A DNA stretch of 64,000 nucleotides from Acetobacteraceae bacterium (GCA_947373495.1 CANBXZ010000002.1:1-64000); one strand, 5' to 3'. Shown: positions 32,870 to 43,561, counted from the first letter of the stretch. Translations and numbers: made by a program. The notes: generated from the letters alone by a model not told the origin.

Positions 32870-34638
32870 ACGGCGTGGCCTGGTTGCCGCCCAGGCTGGC
32901 GGGCAGCATGCCCTGGCTGGCACTCGGCCTGGTGGCGCTGCTGCTGCCGCTGTTCGACGACGCCTATATCGGGGTGATCGCACAGCGCGCCTTCATCTAT
33001 TGGATCCTGAGCGCCGGGCTGAACCTGCTGGTCGGCTTCGCCGGGCAGATCGCCATCGGCTGGGTGCCGATGCTGACCTTGGGCGCCTATACCACCGCCG
33101 TGCTCACCGCCGGCACCGTCACCGAACCCTGGAATCCCTACCTGGCGCTGGCTGCCGGTGGTGTGGTGGGGGCGGTGTTCGGGGTGATCGTCGGCCTGCC
33201 GGCGCTGCGCTTGCGCACCTTCTACTTCGCCATGACCACGCTTGGCTTCGCCACCATCACCACCCAGGTGGCGCTGGCCTGGAAGAGCGTGACCGGCGGC
33301 GGCGTGGGCACGCCCGGGCCGGTGTTTCCCTGGCCGTTCGAGCCGGGCTGGGGCTTCTACTACCTCTGCTTCCTGCTGGCGGCGCTGGCCACCTGGATGA
33401 CCGCCAATATCGGCGCCAGTCGCTATGGCCGGGCGCTGATCGCGCTGCGCGACGCCGAGGTGGCGGCCGAAGCCTCGGGCATCGCCAAGCCTCGGCTGCT
33501 GGTGCTGATCTTCCTGCTGGCCGGGGCCCTGGGCGGTGTGGCCGGCGGGCTGTTTGCCTCGCTGCAATCCTACATCACGCCGGATGCCTTCACCTTCGAG
33601 ATGTCGGTGCTGTTCTTCATCGCCATTCTCATCGGCGGGCGCGGTTCCATCCTGGGGCCGGTGCTGGGCACCATCATCCTGACGGCGCTGCCGGAATTCG
33701 CCGCGCCGCTGGTGCAGTGGTCCACCTTCCTCTACGCCGCGCTGCTGCTGCTGATCGTGCTGCTGATCCCGGGCGGCCTTGCCGCGCTGCTGGACTTCAG
33801 CAACCGGCGCCCGCTGGCCAAGCACCGCGAGATCCTGCCACGGCCGGGCCTGCTGCGGGAGGTGCTCGGCCGGTCGCCGACCGCTCAACACCTCGAACTG
33901 CGCGGGATTGCGCTGCATTTCGGCGGCGTGCGCGCCATCGACGGCCTCGACCTCGACATCAAGGGCGGCGAGGTGCACGGGCTGATCGGCCCCAATGGCA
34001 GCGGCAAGACCACCACGCTGAACGTCATCTCGGGCTATTACCGGCCCACCGCCGGCGCGCTCAGCCTGGATGGCGCCATCCTGGCCACCGAGGCGCCGCC
34101 CCGCCGGGCCGCGCATCGCATCGCCCGCACCTTCCAGACGCCACGCCTCATCGGAGACGTCTCGGTGCTGGCAAACGTGATGATCGGCGGGACCCTGGAT
34201 GGCCGTGCCAGCTTCGTCGAGGCACTGCTGACCCTGCCGCGACACCGCCAGGACGAGGTGGCGCTGCGCCGGGCCGCCCGGCAGGCATTGGCGGCGGTTG
34301 GGCTGGAGGCGCTGGCCGAGGTGCGTGCCGACCGGCTGCAGCACAGCGAACTCCGCTTCATGGAGATTGCGCGTGCGTTGATGCTGCACCCGGCCTTCCT
34401 GCTGCTGGACGAACCCGCGGCCGGGCTCTCGGCCGAGGAAATTCGCCGGCTCGGCGCGCTCATCAAGGCGATAAGCCGGGAAGGCGTGGCGGTACTGCTG
34501 GTGGAACACCATGCCGACCTCATCTTCGACATCTGCGACCGGGTGACCGTGCTCAATCTCGGCAAGGTTCTCGCCGCCGGCACCCCGGCCGAAATCCGTT
34601 CGCACAGGGAGGTGGTCAGTGCTTACCTCGGCGCCTGA
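32866..34638 (+). CDS. Fused Liv-type permease-ATPase (LivM-LivG)
   Basis: A 590-residue protein joining two subunits that are normally separate. Residues 1-310 are a LivM-like permease (LNLLVGFAGQIAIGWVPM, LRLRTFYFAMTTLGFATIT, FIAILIGGRGSILGPVLGT). After a linker (DFSNRRPLAKHREILPR), residues 345-590 form a LivG-like ATPase with Walker A GPNGSGKTT near 375 and Walker B LLLDEPAAGLS near 511. The ABC signature is degenerate: LQHSELRFMEIARA near 491 in place of LSxGxxR. This ATPase must pair with LivF, encoded next. Such LivMG fusions exist in some alphaproteobacteria. ATG overlaps the LivH stop. Confidence 0.92.
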   Translation: MNGVAWLPPRLAGSMPWLALGLVALLLPLFDDAYIGVIAQRAFIYWILSAGLNLLVGFAGQIAIGWVPMLTLGAYTTAVLTAGTVTEPWNPYLALAAGGVVGAVFGVIVGLPALRLRTFYFAMTTLGFATITTQVALAWKSVTGGGVGTPGPVFPWPFEPGWGFYYLCFLLAALATWMTANIGASRYGRALIALRDAEVAAEASGIAKPRLLVLIFLLAGALGGVAGGLFASLQSYITPDAFTFEMSVLFFIAILIGGRGSILGPVLGTIILTALPEFAAPLVQWSTFLYAALLLLIVLLIPGGLAALLDFSNRRPLAKHREILPRPGLLREVLGRSPTAQHLELRGIALHFGGVRAIDGLDLDIKGGEVHGLIGPNGSGKTTTLNVISGYYRPTAGALSLDGAILATEAPPRRAAHRIARTFQTPRLIGDVSVLANVMIGGTLDGRASFVEALLTLPRHRQDEVALRRAARQALAAVGLEALAEVRADRLQHSELRFMEIARALMLHPAFLLLDEPAAGLSAEEIRRLGALIKAISREGVAVLLVEHHADLIFDICDRVTVLNLGKVLAAGTPAEIRSHREVVSAYLGA

Positions 34639-35395
34639 TTCCGCCCCGCTGCTGCACCTGCAAGGCGTCTCGGCCGGCTATGGCCGGATCGGCGTGCTGG
34701 AAGGCATCGACCTCACCATCCGCAAGGGCGAGATCGTCGCGCTGCTGGGCCCCAACGGCGCCGGCAAGAGCACATTGTTGAAGGCGATTTCCGGCCTGCT
34801 GCCGCGCAGTGGCCGGCTCAGCTTCGGGGGCGTCGACATCTCCACCGCCGGCCCGCGTGAAACCGTGCGGCTGGGCCTGGTGCATGTGGTGGAAGGCCAC
34901 CGCGTCTTCACCCAGCAGAGCGTGCACGACAACCTGCTGCTGGCCGGCTACGGCCTGCCGCGCGGCGAGATTTCGGCCCGGGTGGAGGAGGCGCTGGGCT
35001 TCTTCCCGGAAATCGCCGCCAAGCGGGCCGACCGTGCCGCAACCCTTTCGGGCGGGCAGCAGCAGATGCTCGCCGTGGCGCAGGGGCTGGTGCGCCGGCC
35101 GCGCCTGTTGATGCTCGACGAACCCTCGGCCGGATTGTCGCCGGTGCTGGTGGACCGCGTGCTGGCCGCCGCCGCGCAACTGCGCGATGCCGGAACCGCG
35201 GTGCTGCTGGTGGAGCAACTGATCGAGAAGGCCCTGGCGCTGGCCGACCGGGTCTATGCCCTCGCGCGGGGCTCGATCGTGCTTGAGGCGAGGGCCGACG
35301 AAGCCGGCCTTGCCCAGCGTCTTGAGCAGGCCTACTTCGGCCAGGGTGCCCATGCGCCGTTGTCGCCCGATGGCGGGTCTCCCGCGCAGCGTTGA
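34619..35395 (+). CDS. Liv-type ABC ATPase (LivF-like)
   Basis: A 258-residue ATPase with Walker [41 protein letters not shown] as the LivF-type Q-loop region (VVEGHRVF), signature [19 protein letters not shown], Walker [14 protein letters not shown] and switch region [11 protein letters not shown], where the usual His is Gln-Leu-like as in many LivF proteins. It uses a GTG start overlapping the previous gene by 20 bases, with GGGAGG at 34608-34613 as ribosome binding site. With an intact signature it likely compensates for the degenerate motif of the fused LivG domain. It is the last gene of the operon. Confidence 0.92.
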   Translation: MLTSAPDSAPLLHLQGVSAGYGRIGVLEGIDLTIRKGEIVALLGPNGAGKSTLLKAISGLLPRSGRLSFGGVDISTAGPRETVRLGLVHVVEGHRVFTQQSVHDNLLLAGYGLPRGEISARVEEALGFFPEIAAKRADRAATLSGGQQQMLAVAQGLVRRPRLLMLDEPSAGLSPVLVDRVLAAAAQLRDAGTAVLLVEQLIEKALALADRVYALARGSIVLEARADEAGLAQRLEQAYFGQGAHAPLSPDGGSPAQR

Positions 35396-35400
35396 CCGCC

Positions 35401-35445
35401 AGGGGGCGGGCCCGGCGGCAGACCAAGGGGGGCGGGCCCGGTGGC
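35401..35445. repeat. Two near-identical GC-rich 19-mers
   Basis: The segment at 35401-35419 recurs at 35427-35445 with two changes (core GGGGCGGGCCCGG in both). It lies just after the importer operon in a 215-base gap with no gene. Confidence 0.5.
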
Positions 35446-35610
35446 CAGGTGCCGGTTCGCCGACCGTGCAGCAGGGTTGGCCCGGCCGGTCGTCGGCGGC
35501 CCCGCGCCACGCCTGCTGCAACCAATCTTAAGTCATTCCGCGGCACATTTGCGTGGTGCCGATGCGGCGGCCTTCCGGTGAGGTCGTAGGCAGGACAGGG
35601 TAATCCAGGC

Positions 35611-37899
35611 TTGAGCGAGACCAGCGGATCAGCGGCGAACGGCTTCGGTCAGCGTCAGGCGCGGCGTACCGCATCGTGGCAACGTGCCTGGCTGATCCTC
35701 GCGCACCTGACCTTGGCGGTGCTGGTCAGCCTTATGGCCACGCTGCTGGTCGTGCATCTCAAAGCCCGCGTCATCGAGGAATCCAGCCGCGAGATGCAGG
35801 GGCTGGCAGTGGTACTGGCCGACCAGGCCGAGCGAGCCTTCGAGGCGGTCGAGTTGATCCAGAGTGCCATGCTGGAACGCATGCAGGGCGCCGGCTTGCG
35901 AACGGCCGACGACTTCCGCCGCCTGATGACCGGTGCCGATGTCCATGCCGACCTTGTCAGCCGCACCCGCAGCCTGCCGCAGCTGGACGCGATCACCGCC
36001 ATCGCCGACGACGGGACCCTGATCAATTTCTCCCGCTACTGGCCGATCCCGGCGGTGAATGTTGCCGACCGGGACTACTTCAAGGTCCTGCGTGACGACC
36101 CGGATCGGGAAAGCTTCATCGGCCGGCCGGTGCTCAATCGAGGGGACGGAACCTGGACCATCTACATCGCCAGGCGGGTCACTGGGCCCGAGGGCGAATT
36201 CCTTGGGTTGATTCTGGGCGCTGTTCAGTTGGCGTATTTCGAACGGCTGTATCAGAAGGTGGCGCCGCCCCGCGACAGTGCCATTTCCCTGTTTCGCCGC
36301 GATGCCGTGCTGCTGGCGCGCTACCCCCATGTCGCGCCGCAGATCGGCCAGTCCTTTCAGCAAGGCGAGCTCTTTCGCCTGCTGGCGTCAGGTGAAAACA
36401 GCGGCGTCGTTCGCCAGGTCAGTCAGGCCGACGGCCGGGAAAGGCTGATCGCCGGCCATACGCTGGTGCGCTACGCGATGGTCGTGACGGCTTCCGCCGG
36501 CGTTTCCGCCATCCTGGCCGATTGGCGGCGCCAGGCTGCGATGCTGATTGTCGCGGCATTGATCGTCGACCTGGTCATCGCGGCGATCTGCCTGCTGATG
36601 CTGCGCCGGCAGCGCAGCCAGCAGCGCCTGGCCGAAGCGCAGGCGGAAGCGCGCCGGGCGGCCGAGGCCGCGAACCAGGCCAAGTCCGACTTCCTGGCCA
36701 ACATGAGTCACGAAATTCGAACGCCCCTGAACGGCGTGCTGGGCATGATCGATGTCCTGCACGACACCGGCCTCGACCCGCGGCAGCAGGCCATGTGCGA
36801 CATCATCGTCAAGTCCGGTGATGCCTTGCTGCGGGTGGTCAATGACATCCTCGACTACTCCAAGCTGGAAGCGCGGCATATCGTGTTGGAGGAGATGGTC
36901 TGCGACGTCGCGGCCCTGGTTGAGGACGTCACGGGGTTGTTGCGCCAGGGGGCCACCGTGAAGGGCCTGGCGCTTCACGTCGTGTGTGCCACGGCGCCGC
37001 CCATGGTGCTGGTGGACACCATGCGGCTACGGCAGATCCTGCTGAACCTGATCTCCAACGCCATCAAGTTCTCGGCCCAGGGCAGCATCCATGTCACGCT
37101 CGACAGCGTTTCAATGCCTGAACAACGGGTCGCCATCAGCATAGCCGTGCGTGATCAGGGAATCGGCATTGCCCCTGAAGCCCTGGGCCAATTGTTCAGC
37201 CGGTTCACGCAGGCGGATGTGTCCTCGACGCGACGCTTTGGCGGTACCGGGTTGGGCCTGGCGATCAGCCGCGAATTGGCCCGCCTGATGGGTGGCGATA
37301 TCCTGGCGACCAGTCGGCTCGGCGAAGGCAGCGAGTTCACCTTGCGGCTGCAACTGCAGGCAACCGCCAGGCCTGTCTTGGCAAGGCCAGCGCAGGGCGT
37401 CCTCACCGAGGCGCCGCATCGCAGGATCAGCATCCTCGTCGCCGAGGATGACGAGATCAATCGCCTGGTCATCCAGAGCTTCCTGCAGGTGGATCGTCAT
37501 CATGTGACCTTCGCGCAGGACGGTGGCGAAGCGGTGACCTTGGCCCAGGGGACGCGCTTCGATGTCATTCTGATGGATGTCATGATGCCGGTCATGGATG
37601 GCCCGACCGCAACCGGCCTGATCCGGCTCCACGAGGCGGGGAGATGGCACACGCCCATCGTGGCGCTCACCGCGAATGCCATGGTCGGTGACCGCGAACG
37701 CTATTTGGCAACCGGGATGGATGGCTATGTGAGCAAGCCGATCAATCGCCTGGAACTTTACGAGACGATCGAGAAATTGCTGGGGCAGCGGCTGTTTGTA
37801 ACGACGCTGCAATCAGCGCCGCCGCCCGCGCCACCTGACGACGCCGAAGCGGACATCAGTGCGGAGGTCGACGCGCTTTTGTCCCAGTTGAAGGACTGA
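35611..37899 (+). CDS. Hybrid sensor histidine kinase with PDC/Cache sensor and receiver domain
   Basis: A 762-residue membrane kinase. One helix near residues 28-50 and another near 305-332 flank a periplasmic PDC (double Cache-like) domain with [21 protein letters not shown] and [15 protein letters not shown]. The HisKA motif [18 protein letters not shown] is near 365. ATPase boxes are [20 protein letters not shown] and [18 protein letters not shown]-terminal receiver begins [14 protein letters not shown] near 608, with the phospho-acceptor in [14 protein letters not shown] near residue 656. The start is TTG at 35611. It is not obviously paired with an output regulator here; its closeness to the Liv operon and glycan genes gives no firm target. 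Confidence 0.92.
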   Translation: MSETSGSAANGFGQRQARRTASWQRAWLILAHLTLAVLVSLMATLLVVHLKARVIEESSREMQGLAVVLADQAERAFEAVELIQSAMLERMQGAGLRTADDFRRLMTGADVHADLVSRTRSLPQLDAITAIADDGTLINFSRYWPIPAVNVADRDYFKVLRDDPDRESFIGRPVLNRGDGTWTIYIARRVTGPEGEFLGLILGAVQLAYFERLYQKVAPPRDSAISLFRRDAVLLARYPHVAPQIGQSFQQGELFRLLASGENSGVVRQVSQADGRERLIAGHTLVRYAMVVTASAGVSAILADWRRQAAMLIVAALIVDLVIAAICLLMLRRQRSQQRLAEAQAEARRAAEAANQAKSDFLANMSHEIRTPLNGVLGMIDVLHDTGLDPRQQAMCDIIVKSGDALLRVVNDILDYSKLEARHIVLEEMVCDVAALVEDVTGLLRQGATVKGLALHVVCATAPPMVLVDTMRLRQILLNLISNAIKFSAQGSIHVTLDSVSMPEQRVAISIAVRDQGIGIAPEALGQLFSRFTQADVSSTRRFGGTGLGLAISRELARLMGGDILATSRLGEGSEFTLRLQLQATARPVLARPAQGVLTEAPHRRISILVAEDDEINRLVIQSFLQVDRHHVTFAQDGGEAVTLAQGTRFDVILMDVMMPVMDGPTATGLIRLHEAGRWHTPIVALTANAMVGDRERYLATGMDGYVSKPINRLELYETIEKLLGQRLFVTTLQSAPPPAPPDDAEADISAEVDALLSQLKD

Positions 37900-37911
37900 C
37901 CCGGCGCCACG

Positions 37912-38856
37912 TCACGGCAGCAGACCTGTTTCGAACTTCCCGGCCGTGGTGCCATGCGCAACGGGCAAGGGCGGCAGCGCCTGCCGGACCAAGGCGCCGA
38001 GTTCCACCATCTGGGCCTGCAACTGCGCGACGCTGGCCCGCAGCTCGGCCAGGCCGGGTGTCTCCGTCGCGGCCGGGGCAGGCGCTGCTCCGGCCGCCAC
38101 CGGCATCGCCTCGGCGGCCACCACCTCATGACGGCTGGCGACGATGGTGAACAGGCTGAGCGGCCCCGCGGCTGATTGCTGCGTGTGGATGCTCTGGCGG
38201 AAGTGGCGGAAGCCCATCACCCGGAGGAATTCCACGAACAGGTCGGGGCTGAAGTGCCACCAGGTGTGCCAGTTCTGGTTTTCGGCGGTGGGCAGCAGGT
38301 GGCAGGCACGCAGCCCGTCCAGCGCCGGGTTGTACATGTCGGTGATGATGAGGGTGTTGGCGCGGCGGGCGCATTGTTCAACGATGCGCAGCGGGCTGTG
38401 GCAATGCAGCAGCACGCAGGCCAGCACCGCGACGTCGAACTGGCCGAGTTCGGCAGGAATGTCGTAGGCGCTGGCATAGGCCAGGCGGGCCCGCAGCCGC
38501 AGCGTCGCGTGGGTGAACCAGAAGGAATTCCGCAGCCGCTGCATGGTGCCGACCCGGTCCTGCATGATCGGCGCCAGCGTCTCGGCCGGGTAGGGCACGT
38601 AGTCCCAGCCGGCCTCGGGCGGCATTTCCAGCGCCAGCACCGCGGCGCCGCGGTGCTCCATTTCCGCGGTCAGGAAGCCGCTGGCCGGGCCAACCTCCAG
38701 CACGGAGCGACCACGGAAATCGAACTGGCCGAGGTATTCGTCCACCTTGCCCCGCAGGTCCCACTCGCCACCCACCCGGCCATGCCCGGGCAGGTCCATC
38801 ACGTGGTAGAAATGGCAATCCTCGGGCGCGATTCCGGTTTGTGGCTGGGCGTACAT
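37912..38856 (-). CDS. SAM-dependent methyltransferase with C-terminal helical tail
   Basis: A 314-residue methyltransferase starting MYAQPQTGIAP. The SAM motif SVLEVGPASGFLTAEME is at residues about 52-68, followed by FDVAVLACVLLHCHSPLRIVEQ and ANTLIITDMYNPAL. Residues 270-310 form an Ala/Leu-rich helix (LAELRASVAQLQAQMVELG) likely to be a coiled coil for oligomerisation. A longer start at 38910 lacks a ribosome binding site. It is divergent from the methyltransferase-glycosyltransferase fusion gene and convergent with the hybrid kinase gene. The glycan-locus position suggests sugar or lipid-carrier methylation; the acceptor is unknown. Confidence 0.85.
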   Translation of the reverse strand: MYAQPQTGIAPEDCHFYHVMDLPGHGRVGGEWDLRGKVDEYLGQFDFRGRSVLEVGPASGFLTAEMEHRGAAVLALEMPPEAGWDYVPYPAETLAPIMQDRVGTMQRLRNSFWFTHATLRLRARLAYASAYDIPAELGQFDVAVLACVLLHCHSPLRIVEQCARRANTLIITDMYNPALDGLRACHLLPTAENQNWHTWWHFSPDLFVEFLRVMGFRHFRQSIHTQQSAAGPLSLFTIVASRHEVVAAEAMPVAAGAAPAPAATETPGLAELRASVAQLQAQMVELGALVRQALPPLPVAHGTTAGKFETGLLP

Positions 38857-39060
38857 CTGGCGGCTCCGGCAGCACTGGTGCCAAGGCGGGAAAGCGGGTG
38901 CCTGCATCATCCGACGCAGGGTCCAAGGCCCTTAGCCGCTGCCGGGGTGGTCGTCTATCCATGCCGTCTGGCGGCGTGTAGAAGCGGCCGCGCCAGGGTT
39001 TCGGTGCTCGCCGCCGCCGGCGAGCCCATCGTGCCGGCCAGGCGACGCGGGAGAGTGTGG

Positions 39061-42000
39061 GTGGGTGAAATTTTCAACCGGGCCTTGCCCGCGAAGCCCT
39101 TGGCCTGGACCGGTGAGCGGCTGACGCAGGACGCCGGCATGCAGGTGGAACTGGAGCATCTGCATCGCTACTTCCTGGCGCGCGAGGTGGCCCGCGGGCT
39201 GGACGTTCTCGATGTTGCCGCCGGAGAGGGCTATGGCAGCGCCTTCCTGGCGCAGACCGCGCGTTCGGTGGTGGGGGTCGACTGCGACGCCGCCAGCGTG
39301 GCCCATGCCAGCGCGGCCTATGGTGCCGCCAACCTGCGGTTCCTCTCCGGCGATGCACGACGGTTGCCGCTGCCGGATGCGGCCTTCGACCTGGTCGTCT
39401 CGTTCGAGACGCTGGAGCATTTCGGCGAACACGATGCCTTCCTGGCGGAAGTGCGTCGCGTGCTGCGCCCGGGCGGCCGGCTGCTGCTGAGCACGCCGGA
39501 GCGCGACACCTATTCCCCGGCCGACACCGCGGCAAACCCCTATCATGTGCGGGAATTGTCCCGCGTGGAGTTCGGCGCGCTGCTGCGCCGCCACTTTGCC
39601 CATGTCGCGGTGCTCGGGCAGCGGCCGATGCTGGGTTCCGCCATTTTTCCCGAGGAGCCGGCCCAGGCCGCCGGCCTGCTGACCTTCGAACAGCGCGGTC
39701 CGGCACGGTTCGAGGCTTCGGCCGGCCTGCCGCGCGCGGTCTACCTGCTGGCACTGGCATCGGACCACGACCTGGCCGCCTTGCCCGGCAGCCTTTATGT
39801 GCAGACCGGCCAGGTGGAAGCCACGGTGCAGGCCGAGGCCGCCAGGCTGGCCGGGGCGGAACAGGCCGAACGCGCGGCACTTGAGCAGGACCTGCAGGGA
39901 TTGCGCGCCACCATGGCGGTGCTGCGCAACAGCCTGAACACAGCCGGGGCCGGGCGCGCCCAGCTGGAAGCGGACAAGGCCGCGGCGCTTGCCAGCCTGG
40001 CCCAGGCGGAGGCCAGGCTGCGGGCTACCGAGGCCGGGCTGGCCCAGGCGGAGGCCGCGCTGCGCGCTTCCCAGGCCCGGCTGGCCGAGGCCGCGGCCGC
40101 CCTGCACGGCAGCCAGGCGATGCAGCGGTCGATGCAGGCCGAGCTGCAGGACACCCGGTCCCGCCTGGCCAAGGCGGAAGCCTATGGTCATCACGTCCAG
40201 CAGGAATACGCCAAGGGCGTCGCCGCCCTGGCCAGCGGCGCCAGCTATGCGCGGCGGGTGGAACAGGAACTGGCGGTGCAGCGTGGCCGGGCCGACCACG
40301 CGGCGCCATTGTTGCAGGCGCTGCTGCTTTCCCGCAGTTGGCAGGCAACGCTGCCATTGCGGCAATTGGCCACCGCCTATCCCGTGGCGCGGCGGACGCT
40401 GCGCCTGGCTGGCGCCATGCTGCCCTGGGTGCGCAATCCGCCGGCCACGGCGCCCGATGCCACGCGGGTGGCACGCGCGTCGTCCGGGCGTGGGCGTGCC
40501 GAGCCGGACGCCGAGCCGGATGCCAAGGCGGCGCTGACCCAGGCGTTGCGGGACGAGCTGTCGCGCTTTCTGCAAACCGGGGAGCGGCTGGTGTTCCCGG
40601 TGGTGGCCGCGCCGGCGGTTTCGGTGCTGGTGGTGCTGTACAATCAGGCCCATCTCACCCTGCGTTGCCTGCAGGTGCTGCGGGCGCAGCAGCAACAGGG
40701 CGTGGCGCTGGAAGTGGTGCTGGTGGACAACGCCTCCACCGATGCCACCAGCCAGGTGCTGGAACGGCTGGACGGCGTGCGGGTCATCCGCAACCAGGCC
40801 AATCTGGGCTTTCTGCGCGGCACCAACCAGGCGGCTGCGGCGGCAGGTGGCCGCAACCTGCTGCTGCTGAACAGCGACGCCTTTCCCCGCCCCGGCGCCC
40901 TGGCTGCCGCCCTGGCGACGTTGGAGGCGGGGCCCCGGATCGGGGCAGTGGGGGCGCGGTTGGTCCTGCCCTCGGGCCTGTTGCAGGAAGCCGGCAGCAT
41001 CGTCTGGGCCGATGGCAGCACCCAGGGCTATGGCCGCGGCCTGCCGCCGGAGGCCGGCGCGGTGATGTTCCGGCGCGAGGTGGATTATTGCTCGGGCGCC
41101 TTCCTGCTGACCCCGCGGGCGGTGTGGCAGCGGCTGGGCGGCCTGGATGACGCCTATGCCCCCGCCTACTATGAGGAAACCGACTATTGCCTGCGCCTGC
41201 GGGAGGCCGGCCTGCGGGTGGTGTATGACCCCGCGGTGGCGGTGGACCATTATGAGTTCGGCAGCGAGGCGAAGCAGGGTGACGCGCTGGAGGCGATGCA
41301 GCGCAATGGCCGCCGCTTCCGCGAACGCCATGCCGCCACGCTGCTGCGGGACCACCTGCCGCCCGGGCCACACAACCTGCTGCGGGCGCGGGACGCCGCC
41401 GGCAGCCGGGGCCGCAAGCTGCTGGTGATCGACGACCTGCTGCCGTTGCAGGTGAACGGGGCCGGCCTGCCGCGCGCCCGCGCCATGGTGGCCGGCGCGG
41501 TGGCGGCGGGCTGGTCGGTCACGCATTATCCGCTGCACCAGCCGGAGGTGGACTGGGACCGGTTGCGGCGCGAATTGCCGGCGACGGTGGAGGTCATCGA
41601 CCATCACGGCCTGCCCGGGCTGGGGCAATTCCTGGCGGAGCGGGCGGGCTACTTCGACGTGGTGCTGGTCAGCCGGCCGCACAACATCACGGCGCTGTGG
41701 CAGGCGCTGGCCGGTCGGCCGGAACTGCTGGGCCAGGCCCGGGTGATCTACGATGCCGAGGCGATCTACGCCGCGCGGGAGGTGGCCCAGGCGGCGCTGG
41801 CCGGCCGGCCCTTCGCCCCGGCCGAGGCCGAGCGCATGGTGGCCGAGGAAATCCGCCGCTGCACCGCCGGCGTGCATGTGGTCACCTGCGTGACCGAGGC
41901 GGAATCCGCCCTGTTCCGCCGCCACATGGCACCGGAACAGTCGCTTTACCGGCTGGCGCATGCCGCCGGGGCGGCGGTGGCCGCGCCGGGGCATGCGCCG

Positions 42001-43485
42001 CGCCGGGGCTTCCTGTTCATCGGCCGCCTGCTGGAACGGGAGGCGCCGAATTGGCGGGGACTGAGCTGGTTCATCCGCGAATGCTGGCCACTGGTGCGCC
42101 AGGCGCTGCCCGGCGCCGAGCTGACGGTGGTGGGGCAGTTGCACCCGGACCATGCGGCGCTGGCGGTGCCGGGCGTGCGGCTGCTGGGGCCGGTGGAGAA
42201 CCTGCAACCCCTGTACGATGCCGCGCGCGTCTTCCTGGCGCCGGTACAATTCGCCGCCGGGGTGCCGATCAAGATCGTCGAGGCCACCGCGGCCGGGCTG
42301 CCGACCGTCTGCACCACCCTGATGGCGCGGCAACTGGGTTGGCAGGACGCCGATGCGCTGGCCGTGGCGGATGAGGCCGCTGCCCTGGCCACCCAGGCCG
42401 TGGCGCTGCATGAGGATGCCGCGGCGTGGCAGGCCATGCTCGGCCGCGCCCAGGCGCTGCTGCGGCGCGACTTCGACCCGGAAGCGTTCCAGGCCAACCT
42501 GGCGGCGGCGCTGGAAGGGCGGGCCGCCCCGGTGGAAGCAACGGCGCAGTCCCATCGGCTGGCCCGGGTGGAAGCGGTGTGGGGCAAGGCGCCGCCCACC
42601 GACGAAGCCGCCCAGTGGGCTGCCTACCCAACCTCGCATCCGGTGGTGCGGGGCGAGATGAATCGCCGCGCCACCGGCCAGCCCGACCAGGACGGATTCG
42701 GGGCGCTGCGCGAGCTGCTGCTGCGCCAGGGCCAGCGCCTGCCGCTGGCCCGCGCGGCGTCCTTGTGCTGCGGCACCGGCGGGCTGGAACGCCGGCTGCT
42801 GGCGGAAGGGCTGCTGGCCCATTGCATCGGCTACGACCTGGCCCATGGCGCGCTGGAACTGGCGCGCGCGGCGGCGCAGGCGGCTGGCCAGGCGGCGGCG
42901 CTGGAGTATCGCCAATGCGACCTGGAGGCGACCGGGCTGGGCGAGCAGGGGCTGGACCTGGTGCTGGGCTACCAGGGGGTGCACCACCTCAGCCGGCTGG
43001 AATTCGTCTTTGACAACGTCCATGCCGCCCTGCGGCCCGGCGGTATTTTCCACCTGCAGGAGTTCGTCGGGCCGGACCGCTTCCAATGGACCGACCGCCA
43101 GGTGGCGGAGATGACCGCCTGGCTGCGCAGCGTGCCGGAACGCTACCGTCGCACCCCGGAAGGCCAAGTGAAGGCAGCGGCCGGCCGGGCCAGCCTGGCG
43201 GAAATGCTGGCGCACGACCCGACCGAGGCCGCCCGTTCCTCGATGATCGAACCCCTGTTGGCGGAACGCTTCGAGATCCTGGAACGCCGGCCACTGGGGG
43301 GCACGCTGGCGATGATGGCGCTGGCCGGCATCGCCCATAACTTCAACCCCGCGGTCGCCGAGGATGTGGCGCATCTGGAACGCCTGCTGCACCGGGAGGC
43401 CGAGCTGATGGCCACCGGCGAACTTGGCAGCGACTTCGTCATGATCACGGCGCGCAGGCGGGGCCAGTTGATGGCGGACAGCTAG
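39061..43485 (+). CDS. Multi-domain glycan enzyme: methyltransferase, coiled coil, GT2, GT4, methyltransferase
   Basis: A 1474-residue cytoplasmic protein. Residues 30-235 form a methyltransferase (DVLDVAAGEGYGSAF at 48-62, SFETLEHFGEHD). Residues about 257-415 are an Ala/Glu-rich coiled coil. Residues 515-770 are a GT2 glycosyltransferase (VSVLVVLYNQ near 520, VLVDNASTDATS, LLLNSDAFP, CSGAFLLTPRAVW, EETDYCLRLREAG). Residues 787-1155 form a GT4 domain (LFIGRLLEREAPNWRGL near 983, KIVEATAAGLPTVCT). Residues 1165-1474 are a second methyltransferase (SLCCGTGGLERRLL near 1232). The start chosen is GTG 39061 with GGGAGA at 39049-39054; the frame is open far upstream without domain content. It probably adds and methylates two successive sugars on one acceptor. 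Confidence 0.9.
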   Translation: MGEIFNRALPAKPLAWTGERLTQDAGMQVELEHLHRYFLAREVARGLDVLDVAAGEGYGSAFLAQTARSVVGVDCDAASVAHASAAYGAANLRFLSGDARRLPLPDAAFDLVVSFETLEHFGEHDAFLAEVRRVLRPGGRLLLSTPERDTYSPADTAANPYHVRELSRVEFGALLRRHFAHVAVLGQRPMLGSAIFPEEPAQAAGLLTFEQRGPARFEASAGLPRAVYLLALASDHDLAALPGSLYVQTGQVEATVQAEAARLAGAEQAERAALEQDLQGLRATMAVLRNSLNTAGAGRAQLEADKAAALASLAQAEARLRATEAGLAQAEAALRASQARLAEAAAALHGSQAMQRSMQAELQDTRSRLAKAEAYGHHVQQEYAKGVAALASGASYARRVEQELAVQRGRADHAAPLLQALLLSRSWQATLPLRQLATAYPVARRTLRLAGAMLPWVRNPPATAPDATRVARASSGRGRAEPDAEPDAKAALTQALRDELSRFLQTGERLVFPVVAAPAVSVLVVLYNQAHLTLRCLQVLRAQQQQGVALEVVLVDNASTDATSQVLERLDGVRVIRNQANLGFLRGTNQAAAAAGGRNLLLLNSDAFPRPGALAAALATLEAGPRIGAVGARLVLPSGLLQEAGSIVWADGSTQGYGRGLPPEAGAVMFRREVDYCSGAFLLTPRAVWQRLGGLDDAYAPAYYEETDYCLRLREAGLRVVYDPAVAVDHYEFGSEAKQGDALEAMQRNGRRFRERHAATLLRDHLPPGPHNLLRARDAAGSRGRKLLVIDDLLPLQVNGAGLPRARAMVAGAVAAGWSVTHYPLHQPEVDWDRLRRELPATVEVIDHHGLPGLGQFLAERAGYFDVVLVSRPHNITALWQALAGRPELLGQARVIYDAEAIYAAREVAQAALAGRPFAPAEAERMVAEEIRRCTAGVHVVTCVTEAESALFRRHMAPEQSLYRLAHAAGAAVAAPGHAPRRGFLFIGRLLEREAPNWRGLSWFIRECWPLVRQALPGAELTVVGQLHPDHAALAVPGVRLLGPVENLQPLYDAARVFLAPVQFAAGVPIKIVEATAAGLPTVCTTLMARQLGWQDADALAVADEAAALATQAVALHEDAAAWQAMLGRAQALLRRDFDPEAFQANLAAALEGRAAPVEATAQSHRLARVEAVWGKAPPTDEAAQWAAYPTSHPVVRGEMNRRATGQPDQDGFGALRELLLRQGQRLPLARAASLCCGTGGLERRLLAEGLLAHCIGYDLAHGALELARAAAQAAGQAAALEYRQCDLEATGLGEQGLDLVLGYQGVHHLSRLEFVFDNVHAALRPGGIFHLQEFVGPDRFQWTDRQVAEMTAWLRSVPERYRRTPEGQVKAAAGRASLAEMLAHDPTEAARSSMIEPLLAERFEILERRPLGGTLAMMALAGIAHNFNPAVAEDVAHLERLLHREAELMATGELGSDFVMITARRRGQLMADS

Positions 43486-43561
43486 CCGCCGCCATGCACG
43501 TCGTGGTCCGACAATCCTCGGCGATGGCGGCCGACCTCGGCATGCCAGGGCGGCTGCGTTC

